NCBI GenBank assembly: GCA_039707655.1
Contig: CM077665.1
Span: 308,016,486-308,080,485, forward strand
Reading direction: 5' to 3'
DNA from: Elymus sibiricus
Lineage: Eukaryota > Streptophyta > Magnoliopsida > Poales > Poaceae
DNA: 64,000 bases
This document shows, one piece after another, positions 12,485-23,154 of this stretch (its first letter is position 1; each line of letters starts with the position of its first letter). The translations under genes were made by a program, and so were the position numbers. Below the pieces are notes generated by a model. That model made no database searches. It was not told where the DNA came from and worked only from the letters and a program-made list of their open reading frames with translations.

Positions 12485-13503
12485 ATGAGTTTCTTTAGGA
12501 GGAGCTCCTCAAAGAGACTCACCTTGGGTGAGTCATCCAGTGGGAACTCAATACGACAAGCTTACATCAAACCTCGAGACAACCAGATAGTTATGGCTGA
12601 CGCCAAATCATGTCGGTGGCCGAGTGAAGATTTCATGATAAATGCAGGCATTAAGGATGAATTTGACAGATTCATTGATAATACCGGCCTCACCGATTTT
12701 GTCGCAGATAAGTGTTTCCAACACTATGACCTTACCTGTACATTTACGCAAGGATTTTGTTATCAATCGCATGCTTCCAGAGTGTTATTTAAACTTTATG
12801 ATGAATCCTTTAGCATGACTCTAGAAGATTTCTCTATTGCTTGCAAACTTCCACTTTGAGGTTCAACCGAGAAACCTTCAAAAACTGATTATAATATGTT
12901 TCTCGAGAGTCTATGCATTGTAGAAGATAGGGGAGTAACACAAACAAGAATTAAAAGCATACAGTTTCCCTCTATTCGTTACTTTGCACTATCTAATGGG
13001 AAATGCATAGTAGGAAAACAAGATTGTAGTGCTTCATGTGCCCCTGATTTAAGCCTTATTCACAGTGCTGTAACTGGTGAACAACACTATAACCGTGGTG
13101 CAATTGTTTCCCGAAGGCTGGATTCTAATTCTAGCAATGGTGATTTGTATGGAGGGATTATGCCTCCCGCGTAGCTGCAAAGCTGGGAGTGTTGCCACAA
13201 CCTAATGATCATATCCTGCCGGAAAGATATTTAGATTTTGACGCTATGTGTCATCATGAGTTTATTGTAAACCGCGCCATGGGTTATGAGTATAATTTAA
13301 TATTTGAGAAATATACACCTATGCCTGTCACTTTGCCTGCACCTGCACTCTTTGATTTTCAGGCTCGACAGCGTTATTATGTTCTTGAAGAGGAGGTGCG
13401 GGAATACAAAGCTGTAGTGGAGGCTACTCATTTAGCGGAGGAGGCGGCCAAGAACGCCTCCACAAGTTATCATTTTAACCTTTTTCCAGACTACCAGTGG
13501 TGA
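12485..13503 (+). pseudogene. Ath1 second ORF, ATHILA ORF1-type protein (broken)
   Basis: Homologue of the intact-start ORF of Ath3 at 38926-39723. These resemble the plant-specific ATHILA ORF1 family (PF03078), usually found downstream of pol; the function is unknown. ATG at 12485 opens a short basic N-terminus (MSFFRRSSSKR). The block WPSEDFM and the LYDESFSMTLEDF core follow. A TGA at 12857-12859 replaces a Trp codon of the homologue. The same frame then continues to about 13165, where a frameshift moves it to another frame ending at 13503. Clearly decayed. Confidence 0.72.
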
Positions 13504-15597
13504 TCACCAAGCTAGGCAAACGCCTAAGCTTGGGGGAGTACGTATTTCTCACCGACATTACATTCATGTTCACACACTTCATATAAATTGTCGGTGTTCA
13601 TCCTCTTTCATTGTATATCCATATTAGTTTTATTTTTTTCCCGCTATCTTCTTGTGTGTTTGAATTTTTTTGGAAAACCCAAAAATATTTCTTGCTTCTT
13701 TTTAGTTTTCTTTTCCCGTTTTAATTATCTTAGTACTAAAAAGAAAACCCAAAAAGATTTCCTTTGCATCTTGGGAGCTATCCCGTGTAAATAATGTTTC
13801 TTGTTCTTGTTTTCCCTTAGTTTATTAGCTTGCTTGGGAAAAACAAAAACTCCAAAAATATTTCAGTGTGTTTCTCTAAAGTTCTTTTCTTTTTGTTGAG
13901 TCTTTGAAAGGAGAAGACCAAGATGAAAATGTTGAGTGGCTCTTATATGCTTTATTGTTGATCTCACAGAGAGCCAATATTACCTTGTCTTCTCCTTTGT
14001 CCAAAACTGCCCTGCAGGTTCCAGCTTAGTTAATGGTATTCTTGCACTATTATTATTATCACATCATTCGGTCATGCAAGTGAAAGGCAATAATGACGAT
14101 ATTTGACGAAGTGATTGTGGCAAGGGAAGCTGGTATGTACTCTTCTTATTTTCCGTATTTGTAAATATGTTTAGCTTGTTCGATCTCGATTCAGTATATT
14201 ATGAGTGAACATGTTCATGATGACAATTAGATATTATAGCTTCTCATGCCATGCTTAAACAACTAGTAGTGAATAATGATTTATCTTGTAGATCAACATG
14301 CATTAAAATGGTTATGATGTGGTATGGTAGTATGGTATTTCCCTCTGAGAAATTCAAGCGGTTTGACTTGGCCCATCTGCAAACATGTAGTTGATTCAAA
14401 ACCAATGTAGCCTTCATGTTGTTTAGATTCAGAGTGTTCATATCCTACTCATGCTATTTCCAATGTTAATTATTCGCAATGCATACCTATGACCGTTTTC
14501 GCTCTCTAGCTGGTCGCTTCCCAACCTATTGCTAGCCTTCACCTGTACTAAGCAGAAATGCTGCTTGTGCATCCAAAACCTTTAAACCAAGTTATTCCAC
14601 ACGAGTCCACCATACCTACCTATATGCGGTATTACCCTGCCGTTCCAAGTAAATTTGCATGTGTCATCTCTAAACATTCAAATAAACATCTATTTTGTGC
14701 ACGCATCTCACTCATGGAGCGACGAGGTGGTCAGTATTTTCCATGCTAAGTAAGTTATTCTCAAGACGGTCGTTTATTTGTCGTCATTGCACGAGAGAGG
14801 CTGGTAAAAAGGATGCCCAGTCCTATATAATCAAAAACTAATTAAACAAAAATCCTTGGTACAATTGATATGTTCGCAGGCATCCGTGGATTCGGTCAGC
14901 CATGGTTTGTGTAAGGATGGTGGATAGGAGTAAACTTTACTATTTTTTTGGGAACCGCCAATAATGAGTTTAGCATGGAAGATATTGAAAACCTTTGTCG
15001 TAACATTGACAGGAAAAGTGCACCACTCAAAAACTACAGTCCAATTTTGTTTTAAAACTTGAGCTCTGTCACCTATGTAAATCAATGCTTCCCTCTGCGA
15101 AGGGCCTATCTGTTTATTTTTATGTTCAGTCATCATCCTCTTACTAAAAGCACCAGACGAGAGAGCACTATTGTCATTTTTATGCATTGAGTCTAGTTAA
15201 TGTTGGATGTGAGCATGACTGGATCTTTTCTATTCTGAATTATAGTGTTTAGTCGCTGCTTGAACCTCAGAGGTGCTCTGCATTTATGTTTTGCGGTCTT
15301 AGAAAGGGCTAGCGAAATACCATGTTACCATATTATATCATGATCGTTTTGAGAAATTGTTGGCATGTGAGATATCTTATTATTTGCTTGCTAGTTCGTT
15401 ATGTATTGCCATGAGTTGACATGATGTTTAATTGCTATCATGGATGTGCTTATTTATAATTTATGTTGAAAACTTGAACACTATATAAGCATGTGTATAA
15501 CGACGAGAACAAAAGAGTTTGTAAAAGTTTTCTTTATCACTTTCAGTTTGTCAACTGAACTGCGTGAGTACAAGCAATGAGTTAATCTTGGGGGAGT
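13504..15597 (+). other. Ath1 long non-coding 3' region and PPT
   Basis: About 2.1 kb with no believable ORF. It is collinear with 39960-42002 of Ath3, including a TAAGCTTGGGGGAGTACG block just after the ORF (13520-13540), so its length and content are conserved although it does not code. It ends in the PPT TCTTGGGGGAGT just before the LTR at 15598. Confidence 0.7.
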
Positions 15598-15899
15598 TGA
15601 CACGTCTCCAATGTATCTACTTTTCCAAACACTTTTGCTCTCGTTTTGACCTCTAATTTGCATGATTTGAATGAAACTAACCCGGACTGATGCAATTTTC
15701 AGCAGAACTACCTTGGTGTTATTTTTGTGCAGAAATAAAAGTTCTCGGAATTGGACGGAACTTTTTGTAAATTATTTTTCAGAATTATGACGAATTATGG
15801 AGCAAAGACCTGCCGGAGGGCGTGCGCCAGGGGGCCACCACACATCAGGGCGCCCCTAGGCCGCACTCTGATGGCTTGTGGGGCCCTCGGGGCTCCTCC
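15598..15899 (+). repeat. Ath1 3' LTR, left part
   Basis: Starts TGACACGTCTCC right after the PPT and is homologous to the Ath3 LTRs (start TGATACGTCTCC). It includes the GC-rich foldback at about 15829-15886. It is cut at 15899 by TatL1, and the rest is at 21827-22918. Confidence 0.85.
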
Positions 15900-16808
15900 T
15901 GTTGGCGTTCTGGGAACGGGGGTACTCAGACCTGCCTGCCTGCGGCCCAGGGTGTGGCCCACTTCGTCAACCAAACACAGCCAGGCGCGGCCTCACTCAA
16001 GACAAGGCCCTCGCGAGGGCCCTAGGCTCGCGAGGAGGAGTGGCATCAAGACCGGCAAGGGATTGGCCTCCCCAGGCCCCCTCCGGAGCGGTGGAGATCT
16101 CTATGCAGAGCCCGGCCTCAGGAGTCAAAGATGACGCAAGGAAGGACAGGCGGGCGCCAGCGCGCCAGTCGGAGCAGTTTCCTCTTTGGTGCAAAGGGAG
16201 CAAGGACGTACGCGGGTTCCCAAAGCACCCGCCAAAGGTTTCCATTCTGATGAAACAAGACCACAACCACGAGCCCCGCAGTACGGATGTCATCGCCGAG
16301 CCCACCTCCGCATCATCGACAGCTACTTTGCAGGCGAAGACCGCCTTTGGGCAGGGCGGGCATGTGCTCCTGTCCCCCTTCAAAATTGGCTGTTGTGGGA
16401 TTCCTTCCTGCCATTGCGATAAGGGAAGAGGACCCGGGCCACCGCTATATATAGAGGCTAGGCCACACCATAGAGCGGGATCCGAAACGAGACGATTCAC
16501 TCATCCACCACCAAGCCGACAGAGGGCCAAGAACACTTCAGGAGCGCCCTCACGAGGCTCCAAAACACTGTACTATTTCATCCACCACACCTCCTCGAGG
16601 GGCAATCCACCAAAGTAGGAGTAGGGTATTACGCTTCGCAGCGGACCGAACCTGGGTAAACTACCATGTTCATCTTCTTCCTCGCCATCGTGCGAGTTCT
16701 TCGTTGTGTCCATCGAGTGGCGAGCTAGGTAGGGCGAGGCTGCAGGGGATCTTCACACACGCCCCTGTGTTTGAATCTTAAGAGTTTTGCGGAGCCCGAA
16801 ATCCGACA
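15900..16808 (+). repeat. TatL1 5' LTR
   Basis: 909 bp, TG..CA (ends CCGACA). TATA box CTATATATA at 16445-16453. Same family as the LTRs at 32272-32894, 43656-44560, 53287-54214 and 58665-59574. Confidence 0.9.
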
Positions 16809-17371
16809 TTTGGTGCGCCAGGTAGGGGGCGTGTCGAAATCTTCCTCAGGTCTCGCTTCGCCTTCGCTCGCCGCACTCATGGCGAAAGGACGTCGAGCCT
16901 GCGCTGAGCGGCGGGCTGCCCGCGTGGCGCGGCCAGCGCTAGCGGGCCATGGCGCCCCGTGTCGTTCTGCCACCCCGCCAGCGGGCGCTGTCTCCGGCCG
17001 GACTCTCAACGGGCGCTGGGGGCTGTCGCCTTCACCAACTGCATGACACGCCCCCGTTGCTCCGGTCTTTCCCCCCGTTCGGGCCGCGCCGCCACTCTTC
17101 CGAGTCTGCCAAGACCCGACGCACAGACATGTCGCGCTCCTCGTGGCGGACGAGCTAAGGCGCCAACACGCTACCCGTGACCGTTGCCGACGAGTCCCAG
17201 CTGTATCTCAGCCAGGCTCGCGCCCGTGAACTCGCATGACCGGCGGGCACGGCGCGTGGGCCACACGGGCGCGCTCTGGACGGCCGCGGTGGCCCGCGCT
17301 CACCCGGGGCCTGGCTCGGGCCACCGGGGGCGCAGGAGCCGTCCACAGGCGCCGGCAGAGGCCAGTGGGAG
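16809..17371 (+). other. TatL1 leader and degenerate gag-like start
   Basis: Begins with the PBS-like sequence directly after the LTR. An ATG at about 16879 opens a short Arg/Ala-rich ORF ending near 17046, in the same place as the gag-like ORFs of TatL4 and TatL5 but not clearly similar to them. I see only this decayed leader. Confidence 0.4.
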
Positions 17372-18250
17372 GTGCTGTCCTCACGAGAGGGGTGCCGCCT
17401 CGCGCCTCTCGGCACGCCCGCTAGGACCAGGGAGGAGGACCGGAGGCTCAACTACGCCGGCGCCCGGGGGCTCGTGCAACTCTACAACGACCGTGTTGAT
17501 GCGTGCCCGGGCCACGAAGGGAGCGGCACCGGCTACCACGGCGACAGGAGGCTCACACGCGACTTCGCGGGCAGCCCCCGCGCGGGTAGGTACGTGCAAC
17601 CTTGCGGGGGCGGCTTACGGGGCTGGCCTCGCGAGGGTGCCCGGCGCGGGGACCTTCGCGAGGCACGCCCGCTGGTAGGGAGCTGCCTTGAGCACGCGTC
17701 TGGGTCTAGGGACTGGGGGTCACTTGCCTGGGAACGGAGGGTAGAAAATGAGCCCTCGTCCCCGGGCCGGGAGGCCCCAGCTTGGGGATGGAGGTTGGAA
17801 CACGCGCCCATGTCTCCGGGCCAGACGATCCCAACCTGGAGACAAAGGGTGGAACATGCACCCGTGTTTCCGGGGCGCGTGACGCTCACCTGGAGACGGA
17901 GGGTGGAACATACGCCCATGTCTCCGGGACGGGTTTCGTTCGATCACCAGCGGGCGATCATGTACTCGCCCATGTCCCCAGGCCCGGCTCGCCCGACCTG
18001 GGGGCAGGGCCCCGAGTACCAGCATGGGAACCTCGGGTACCCCTACGAGGCGCGCTGGGGCACCGCCCGGGGAGCCCAGGGCCTTCTTCTGGGGCGGGCC
18101 TTCCCGTCGGAGAGCGCAAGGGGCTCCCCCTACGCTCGAGGGCCCACCCAGAGCAGACCCTACTTCGCCACGACAAACCTGGGGGCTGGGAGTGGGCTTC
18201 TTGTCCACGAGGCATGGAGCTCCCTATACACCCCCGGGACCAACCCGTGA
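17372..18250 (+). pseudogene. TatL1 plus-strand ORF with 21-aa tandem repeats
   Basis: An open frame of 292 codons, very GC-rich. Between about 17733 and 17990 it holds about four copies of a 63-bp repeat, read as a 21-residue unit with the core VEHAPMSPG preceded by a Trp-Arg block. No known domain is visible. GC-rich sequence is often open by chance, and only the in-frame repeat argues for past coding. It could be part of a degenerate gag-like protein. Confidence 0.3.
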
Positions 18251-18837
18251 CACTCTCACGTAATAATGAGTGGGCTGTATACGCCCGGAGCCCCCCGAGG
18301 ACGTGGAGGGGTTCCTCCCACGCAATGTGGCAGCCACAGCTCCACGCTGGCGGAGAAGTCAACACTGCCCATCAATGGCTATGCCCATGCAAGGTGGATG
18401 CCCTACGCTCAGCACTGGGGGAAGACGAAGACTAGTCTAGGTGCCGGACGCGGCCGCTATTTGCTTTTCTCATGTTTGGATTTGCCAACTTTTCTAAAAC
18501 TAAACTCGGGGTTTTTCCAAATCATGTTTTAAAGGGAAGGATCAAAGATTTGTTTTCATCACCATTTCTTATGTTGGTTTCTCTCTCTTCGAATCAAGCA
18601 CTCGCCTGCTCCCCTCCCCCTCGTACCCCGCGAGCGGGGACTGGGGGGGCACGGTGCTTACACCTCGCCAAGGCCTTGGCGCCTGGATCCTCGCGTGGTA
18701 CTCACGGACGAGTCAGCAGGCGCATGTCATCTCAAACTTGCTCGGGGGCTCCATTCACGGCCCGACGCGCCATCTTGGAACCTCAGGAGGCCCGCCCCTC
18801 CCGGGGTAGGAAACAAAATTTTCTTTGGGAACAGCTT

Positions 18838-19530
18838 GAGCGTCAAAGGGGGCTCCTGTGTATCGCGCCTCAGGAGCCTTACCGGTCATAAGGCCACTCG
18901 ACCCCCTTGATGTCGTCCTTGGTGATCCGGTCGGCACCAAGGGTGTCGGGGCCTCGCCCCGCAAAGTGCGTCCTGGTGATCCGGTCATACCTAACGGTGG
19001 TGGGGAAATGTGTGGGACTGGGACCTGCCGACACAGAGCTACGTGAGCGTCAACTCGGAGCCTCGGGAGGCCCGCCCCTGCCGGGGCAGGAAGCAAAATT
19101 TTCGGGGGCCGCTCGAGCGTCAAAGGGGGCTCCTGAGCATCGCGCCTCAGGAGCCTTACCGGTCATAAGGCCACTCGCCCCCTTGATGTCGTCCTTGGTG
19201 ATCCGGTCGGCATCAAGGGTGTCGAGGCCTCACCCCGTGAAGTGCGTCCAGGTGATCTGGTCGTACCTCACGGTGGTGGGGAAATGTGCGGGACTGGGAC
19301 CTGCCGACGTAGAGCTGCTTGAGTGTTGAAGGGGGCTCCTGAGCACCGCACCTCAGGAGCCTTACCGGTCGAAAAGCCACTCGCCCCTTGATGTTGTCCT
19401 TGGTTATCCGATCGGTATCAAGGGTGTCGGGGCCTTGCCTCGTGAGGTGCGTCCTGGTGAACTAGTCGTACCTTGCGATGGTAGGGAAATGCGCGGGACT
19501 GGGACCTGCAGACACGGAGCGCCGACAGGG
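18838..19530 (+). repeat. TatL1 stem-loop repeat array
   Basis: Three diverged tandem copies of a unit of roughly 210-280 bp. Each begins GAGCGTCAAAGGGGG or similar and contains a hairpin, GGCTCCTGAG paired with CTCAGGAGCC around a loop of about 8 nt: perfect at 19128-19155 and 19334-19361, decayed at 18851-18878. TTACCGGTC and two further GATCCGGTCG-type blocks follow. Two related copies lie at 56308-56730 in TatL5. Confidence 0.75.
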
Positions 19531-19863
19531 CTCCTAACCTACCTCGCTCGCAAGAAGAAGAAGCCCGCCGGATGTACGGACTCTCCAAGCACCACAGCCG
19601 CGCCTCCACAACCCAGAAGCCTACCGCGGGCATGTCGAGCTAAGTATCCTAACCACGACCGGAAGGCAATTTGAACCAACAAAATGCAAAGGACACATGA
19701 CAAAAGTGCTGATAAAGAGAGGCAAGCGCCCAAATCCATTACACGCCCGCAGGACCTTCCTTGGTTCTTTGATTGCAGGAACAGGAGAAGAGGAGGAGAA
19801 AGAAAGTGAAAAAGCCCCACGGGGGCTGTTGCCTCAGGAGCCCCGGCGTCGGCGCACCGGCGC

Positions 19864-20724
19864 TCAGCCAGTGTCCTCCTCTTCCTTCACGGGCCCGTGG
19901 AGGCGCGCCGGCACGAACGCCCCTGGAGCGGAGGAGTGGCGCGGCGGCGGCTGGCTACCCCCCGAGGTCCGGGCGCGCCGGCGTGGTGGCGCGTCATAGC
20001 TGCTGTCGCTGCTGTCGCTCGGGCTCCCTTCGGAGGGGGTGTCGCTGCTGCTGGAGGCGCGCTGCCCATCGTGAAGGCCAAGCTCATCTCCAAGATCTCC
20101 GCGACCTTCGTCTTTCGGGCAGCACTCCAAGCGCTCGCCCTCATCCCCGAAGATCTTGACGAAGAGCGTCGCCACTCCGTTGAACTTGAAATGAAGGGTT
20201 CGCCTCCCCTTCAGACCACGGGCGTGGGCAAACGTCTGCCACCCGCGGTTCAGGTACACGTAGCCCCCGGGGGTGATCTCGACCTCCACCCACGACGCCG
20301 CGCTACAGCAGCCGTCGGCCTGCAACCACAGGCCGGCAGGCCCTCCGGCCGACAACGCCCCCGCGAAGAAGCTCGGAAGATGAAACCAAGTGGCCTCCGG
20401 CCTCTCCGCCCACACCACGCACTCCTGGGCCGTGTCGGCCGAATGGAGCCGCGGGCGTGGCAGCCGGGTGGCCACCGACGACCTCCCACCGCAGGCGCCA
20501 CCGCCTCGGCCGCTGCGGCCGCCCGTGCTGGATGACACCCCACCGCGACCGCCGATGGTGACCCCGGGGCGCGCAGGAGCACGGCCGCGCTCACCGGGAA
20601 CCACTTTCGGCATCGCGGCATGCTTCCGGGGACAACCGCGGCCCCTCCTGGGCGGCGGAGTGGCAGGACCCTCCCCGGAGGCCTTTCCCTTCTCAGCAGC
20701 AGAGACCTTCCTCATCGACGCCAT
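19864..20724 (-). CDS. TatL1 antisense B3-domain-like protein, 286 aa
   Basis: Intact ORF running against the element. The ATG at 20724 is preferred over the upstream one at 20913, because a minus-strand TATA box lies at about 20802-20809. The N-terminal region is basic with an AT-hook-like RRGRGCPRK (about residues 26-34). From about residue 110 there is a B3-type pattern: WFHLPSFF, then a beta-rich stretch, NRGWQTFAHARGL, HFKFNG and FVKIF. This suggests DNA binding. The C-terminus is Ser-rich and acidic. No transposition enzyme motif is seen. The likely origin is a captured plant B3 gene, kept intact inside a decaying element. Alternative: a lineage-specific antisense ORF with a B3-like fold by descent. 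Confidence 0.62.
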   Translation of the reverse strand: MASMRKVSAAEKGKASGEGPATPPPRRGRGCPRKHAAMPKVVPGERGRAPARPGVTIGGRGGVSSSTGGRSGRGGGACGGRSSVATRLPRPRLHSADTAQECVVWAERPEATWFHLPSFFAGALSAGGPAGLWLQADGCCSAASWVEVEITPGGYVYLNRGWQTFAHARGLKGRRTLHFKFNGVATLFVKIFGDEGERLECCPKDEGRGDLGDELGLHDGQRASSSSDTPSEGSPSDSSDSSYDAPPRRRARTSGGSQPPPRHSSAPGAFVPARLHGPVKEEEDTG

Positions 20725-20801
20725 GACTGGGAGAGCGATGGATTGGAGATGGGGAGGAAAAGAAGACGAAGATGAGTGAGGGCTTTCTCGCCCTCGCCCA
20801 C

Positions 20802-20809
20802 TTATATAC
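20802..20809 (-). promoter_or_regulatory. TATA box for the antisense B3-like ORF
   Basis: Reads TATATAAG on the minus strand, about 80 bp upstream of the ATG at 20724, so a start near 20775 would leave a short 5' leader. The flanking 20817-21064 sequence is GC-rich and homologous to the region upstream of the antisense gene in TatL5. Confidence 0.55.
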
Positions 20810-21064
20810 AGCCAAGGACCGCCCGGCGCCCCCTCGCGTTCCGGGAGGTGTGCGGCCTCCGAAGGGTCACATCCCCGTGGCCCGAAGCAGCAGCAGCATT
20901 CAAGGAAGGGCAATGATGGCCAGTGCTATGCACGGGCGTCGCGTCAATCTGACCTGGAATGGTTTCTGACTCCCTCGGGGAACGGGGGCGTCGCCGCCCA
21001 GGCGTTCGACACGTGTCAAGCCTGGCCCACAAGCGTTTGGGGCCCACGGCGCTTCGAGCCTCCC

Positions 21065-21826
21065 TCAAGACCGGCAAGGGATGGGCCTCCCCAGGCCCCC
21101 TCCGGAGCGGCGGAGATCTCTATGCAGAGCCCGGCCTCAGGAGTCAAAGATGACGCAAGGAAGGACAGGCGGGCGCCATCGCGCCAGGCGGCGCAGTTTC
21201 CCCTTTGGTGCAAAGGGAGCAAGGACGTACGCGGGTTCCCAAAGCATCCTCCAAAGGTTTTCATTCCGGTACAACAAGACCACGACCACGAGCCCCACAG
21301 GACGGATGTCATCGCCGAGCCCACCTCTGCATCATCGACAGCAACTTTGCAGGCGAAGACCGCCTTTGGGCAGGACGGGCATGTACTCCTATCCACCTTC
21401 AAAATTGGCCATTGTGGGATCCTTTCCCGCCATTGCGATAAGGGAAGAGGACCCAGGCCACCGCTATATATAGAGGCTAGGCCACGCCATAGAGCGGGAT
21501 CCGAAACGAGATGATTCACTCATCCACCACCAAGCCGACGGAGGGCCAAGAACACTTCAGGAGCGCCCTCACGAGGCTCCGAAACACTGTACTAGTTCAT
21601 CCACCACACCTCCTCGAGAGGCAATCCACCAAAGCAGGAGTAGGGTATTACGCTTGGCAGCGGCCCGAACCTGGGTAAACTACCATGTTCATCTTCTTCC
21701 TCGTCATCATGCGAGTTCTTCATTGTGTCCATCGAGTGGCGAGCTAGGTAGGGCGAGCCTGCAGGGGATCTTCGCACACGCCCTGTGTTCCAATCTTAAG
21801 GGTTTTGCGGAGCCCGAAATCCGACA
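21065..21826 (+). repeat. TatL1 3' LTR, 5'-truncated
   Basis: Matches the last about 760 bp of the family LTR and ends CCGACA at 21826. The missing start and PPT are explained by a deletion between two TCAAG pentamers (see findings). The TATA box survives at about 21466. Confidence 0.85.
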
Positions 21827-22918
21827 CTTCCGACCCTAAATCCAGTCCTATAAAATCACATCTTTGGAGAAAAAAATCAAAGAGAAGTTTTCATCGCTTT
21901 TCACGAGACGGAGCCGCCGCCACCTCCTGTTCTTCCTCTGGAGGGCTGATGTGGAGTCCGTTTGGGGATCCGGAGAGGGGAAATCGGCGTCGTTGTCATC
22001 ACCAACCCTTCTCCATCAACACTGCCATGATGCTCACCACCGGGAGTGAGTAATTCCTTTGTAGGCTTACTGGACGGTGGTGGGATTGGATGAGATTGAT
22101 CATGTAATCAAGTTAAGTTTGATAGGGCTTGATCCCTAGTATCGACTATGTTCTAAGATTGATGTTGCTACGACTTTCCTATGCTTAATGGTTGTCACTA
22201 GGGCCCGAGTGCCATGATTTCAGATCTGAACCTATTATGTTTTCATGAATATAGGAGTGATTTGGATCCTATCTTGCAAGTTGTATGCACCTATTACATG
22301 TCTTGATCCGCATACCCCAAGGTGACAATAATTGGGATTCTTTCCGATGATTGCCGTAGTTTGCGGAGTTCATGTATTCACCATGTGTTAATGCTTTGTT
22401 CTGGTTCTCTATTAAAAGGAGGCCTTAATATCCCTTAGTTTCCAATAGGACCCCACTGCCACGGGAGGGTAGGACAAAAGATGTCATGCAAGTTCTTATC
22501 GCAAGCACGTATGACTATATATGGAATACATGCCTACATTATATTGATGAATTGGAGCTAGTTCTGTGTCGCCCTAGTGTGTAACTGTCATATGATCAAT
22601 GTCATCTAAATCATTATCCATCACCGATCCACGTGCCTACGCTTTACATATACTGAATCTCGCTAAGTTACTATTGCTATTGCTACTGTCACAACTGCTA
22701 GAAAATTGTTGTTGTCACTACTACTGTTACTTTTGCTACTACTATTTGCCGTGCTACTAAACCTTTGCTGCAGAGAGATATCCCAGGTGTGGTTGAATTG
22801 ACAACTCACTTGTCAAGTACAATAAATATTCTTTGGCTCCCCTTGTGTCGAACCAATAAATTAGGGTGAAATACTACCCGTGAAGACTGTCACGATCCCC
22901 TATACTTGTGGGTTATCA
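21827..22918 (+). repeat. Ath1 3' LTR, right part
   Basis: Resumes the LTR interrupted at 15899 and ends GGGTTATCA at 22918. It is collinear with 34245-35349 and 42290-43389 of Ath3. Confidence 0.88.
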
Positions 22919-23154
22919 CGCACCCTAAAGCAGTTAAGTATAAACACGCCCCTCGGGTTTTCTTCCTCTCGCTCCCTCCCACGGCATCCTGATTTCCTTT
23001 GGCGCAAGCCGTCTGCGCGTCAAGGGGGGGGGACCCTGGGCATCATGCCTCAGGGTCTCCTACCATCCCTGAGAGCCCTACACCCTCTGGCCTTGCTGAG
23101 CCCATGCTTCAGGCATACCGGCGACGGTGTAGCCTGCCTCGGGGGTTGGGTCCC

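Larger units (their letters stand above)
15900..21826 (+). mobile_element. TatL1: GC-rich gypsy-type element, 5927 bp, non-autonomous
   Basis: Inserted in the Ath1 3' LTR with a TSD of CCTCC (15895-15899) and CTTCC (21827-21831), one mismatch. The 5' LTR is 15900-16808 and starts TGTTGGCGTTCTGGG. A PBS-like TTTGGTGCGCCAGGTAGGGG follows. The 3' LTR has lost its first part: the remnant is 21065-21826 and the PPT is gone. Internal sequence has no gag core, protease, RT or integrase that I recognise. It carries a repeat-rich plus ORF, stem-loop repeats and an antisense B3-like ORF. Lineage (Tat/Retand-like) is inferred from the antisense genes and PBS. Confidence 0.85.
1248..22918 (+). mobile_element. 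Ath1: Athila-like Ty3/gypsy element, 5' part outside window, interrupted
   Basis: Plus-strand internal region and 3' LTR of an Athila-like element. Visible parts in order are gag (1248-2555), gag-protease (10852-11677), an LTR-like module, an ATHILA-type ORF (12485-13503), a long non-coding 3' region, a PPT (about 15583-15597) and the 3' LTR (15598-15899 plus 21827-22918). The order matches Ath3 at 33951-43389. Ath2 interrupts the gag and TatL1 interrupts the LTR. No integrase, reverse transcriptase or RNase H is present. The 5' LTR must lie left of the window. Confidence 0.8.

Noticed and set aside
15997..16500. Minus ORF of 167 codons, repeated near 21016, 32085, 43940, 53504 and 59005
   Set aside because: It is inside the TatL LTR in every case and is a GC-rich shadow frame; repetition reflects LTR copies, not a gene family.
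16800..20900. GC-rich gene island or foreign DNA
   Set aside because: It lies between paired LTR sequences of TatL1 with PBS and near-perfect TSD; composition is that of the family and recurs in TatL2, TatL4 and TatL5.
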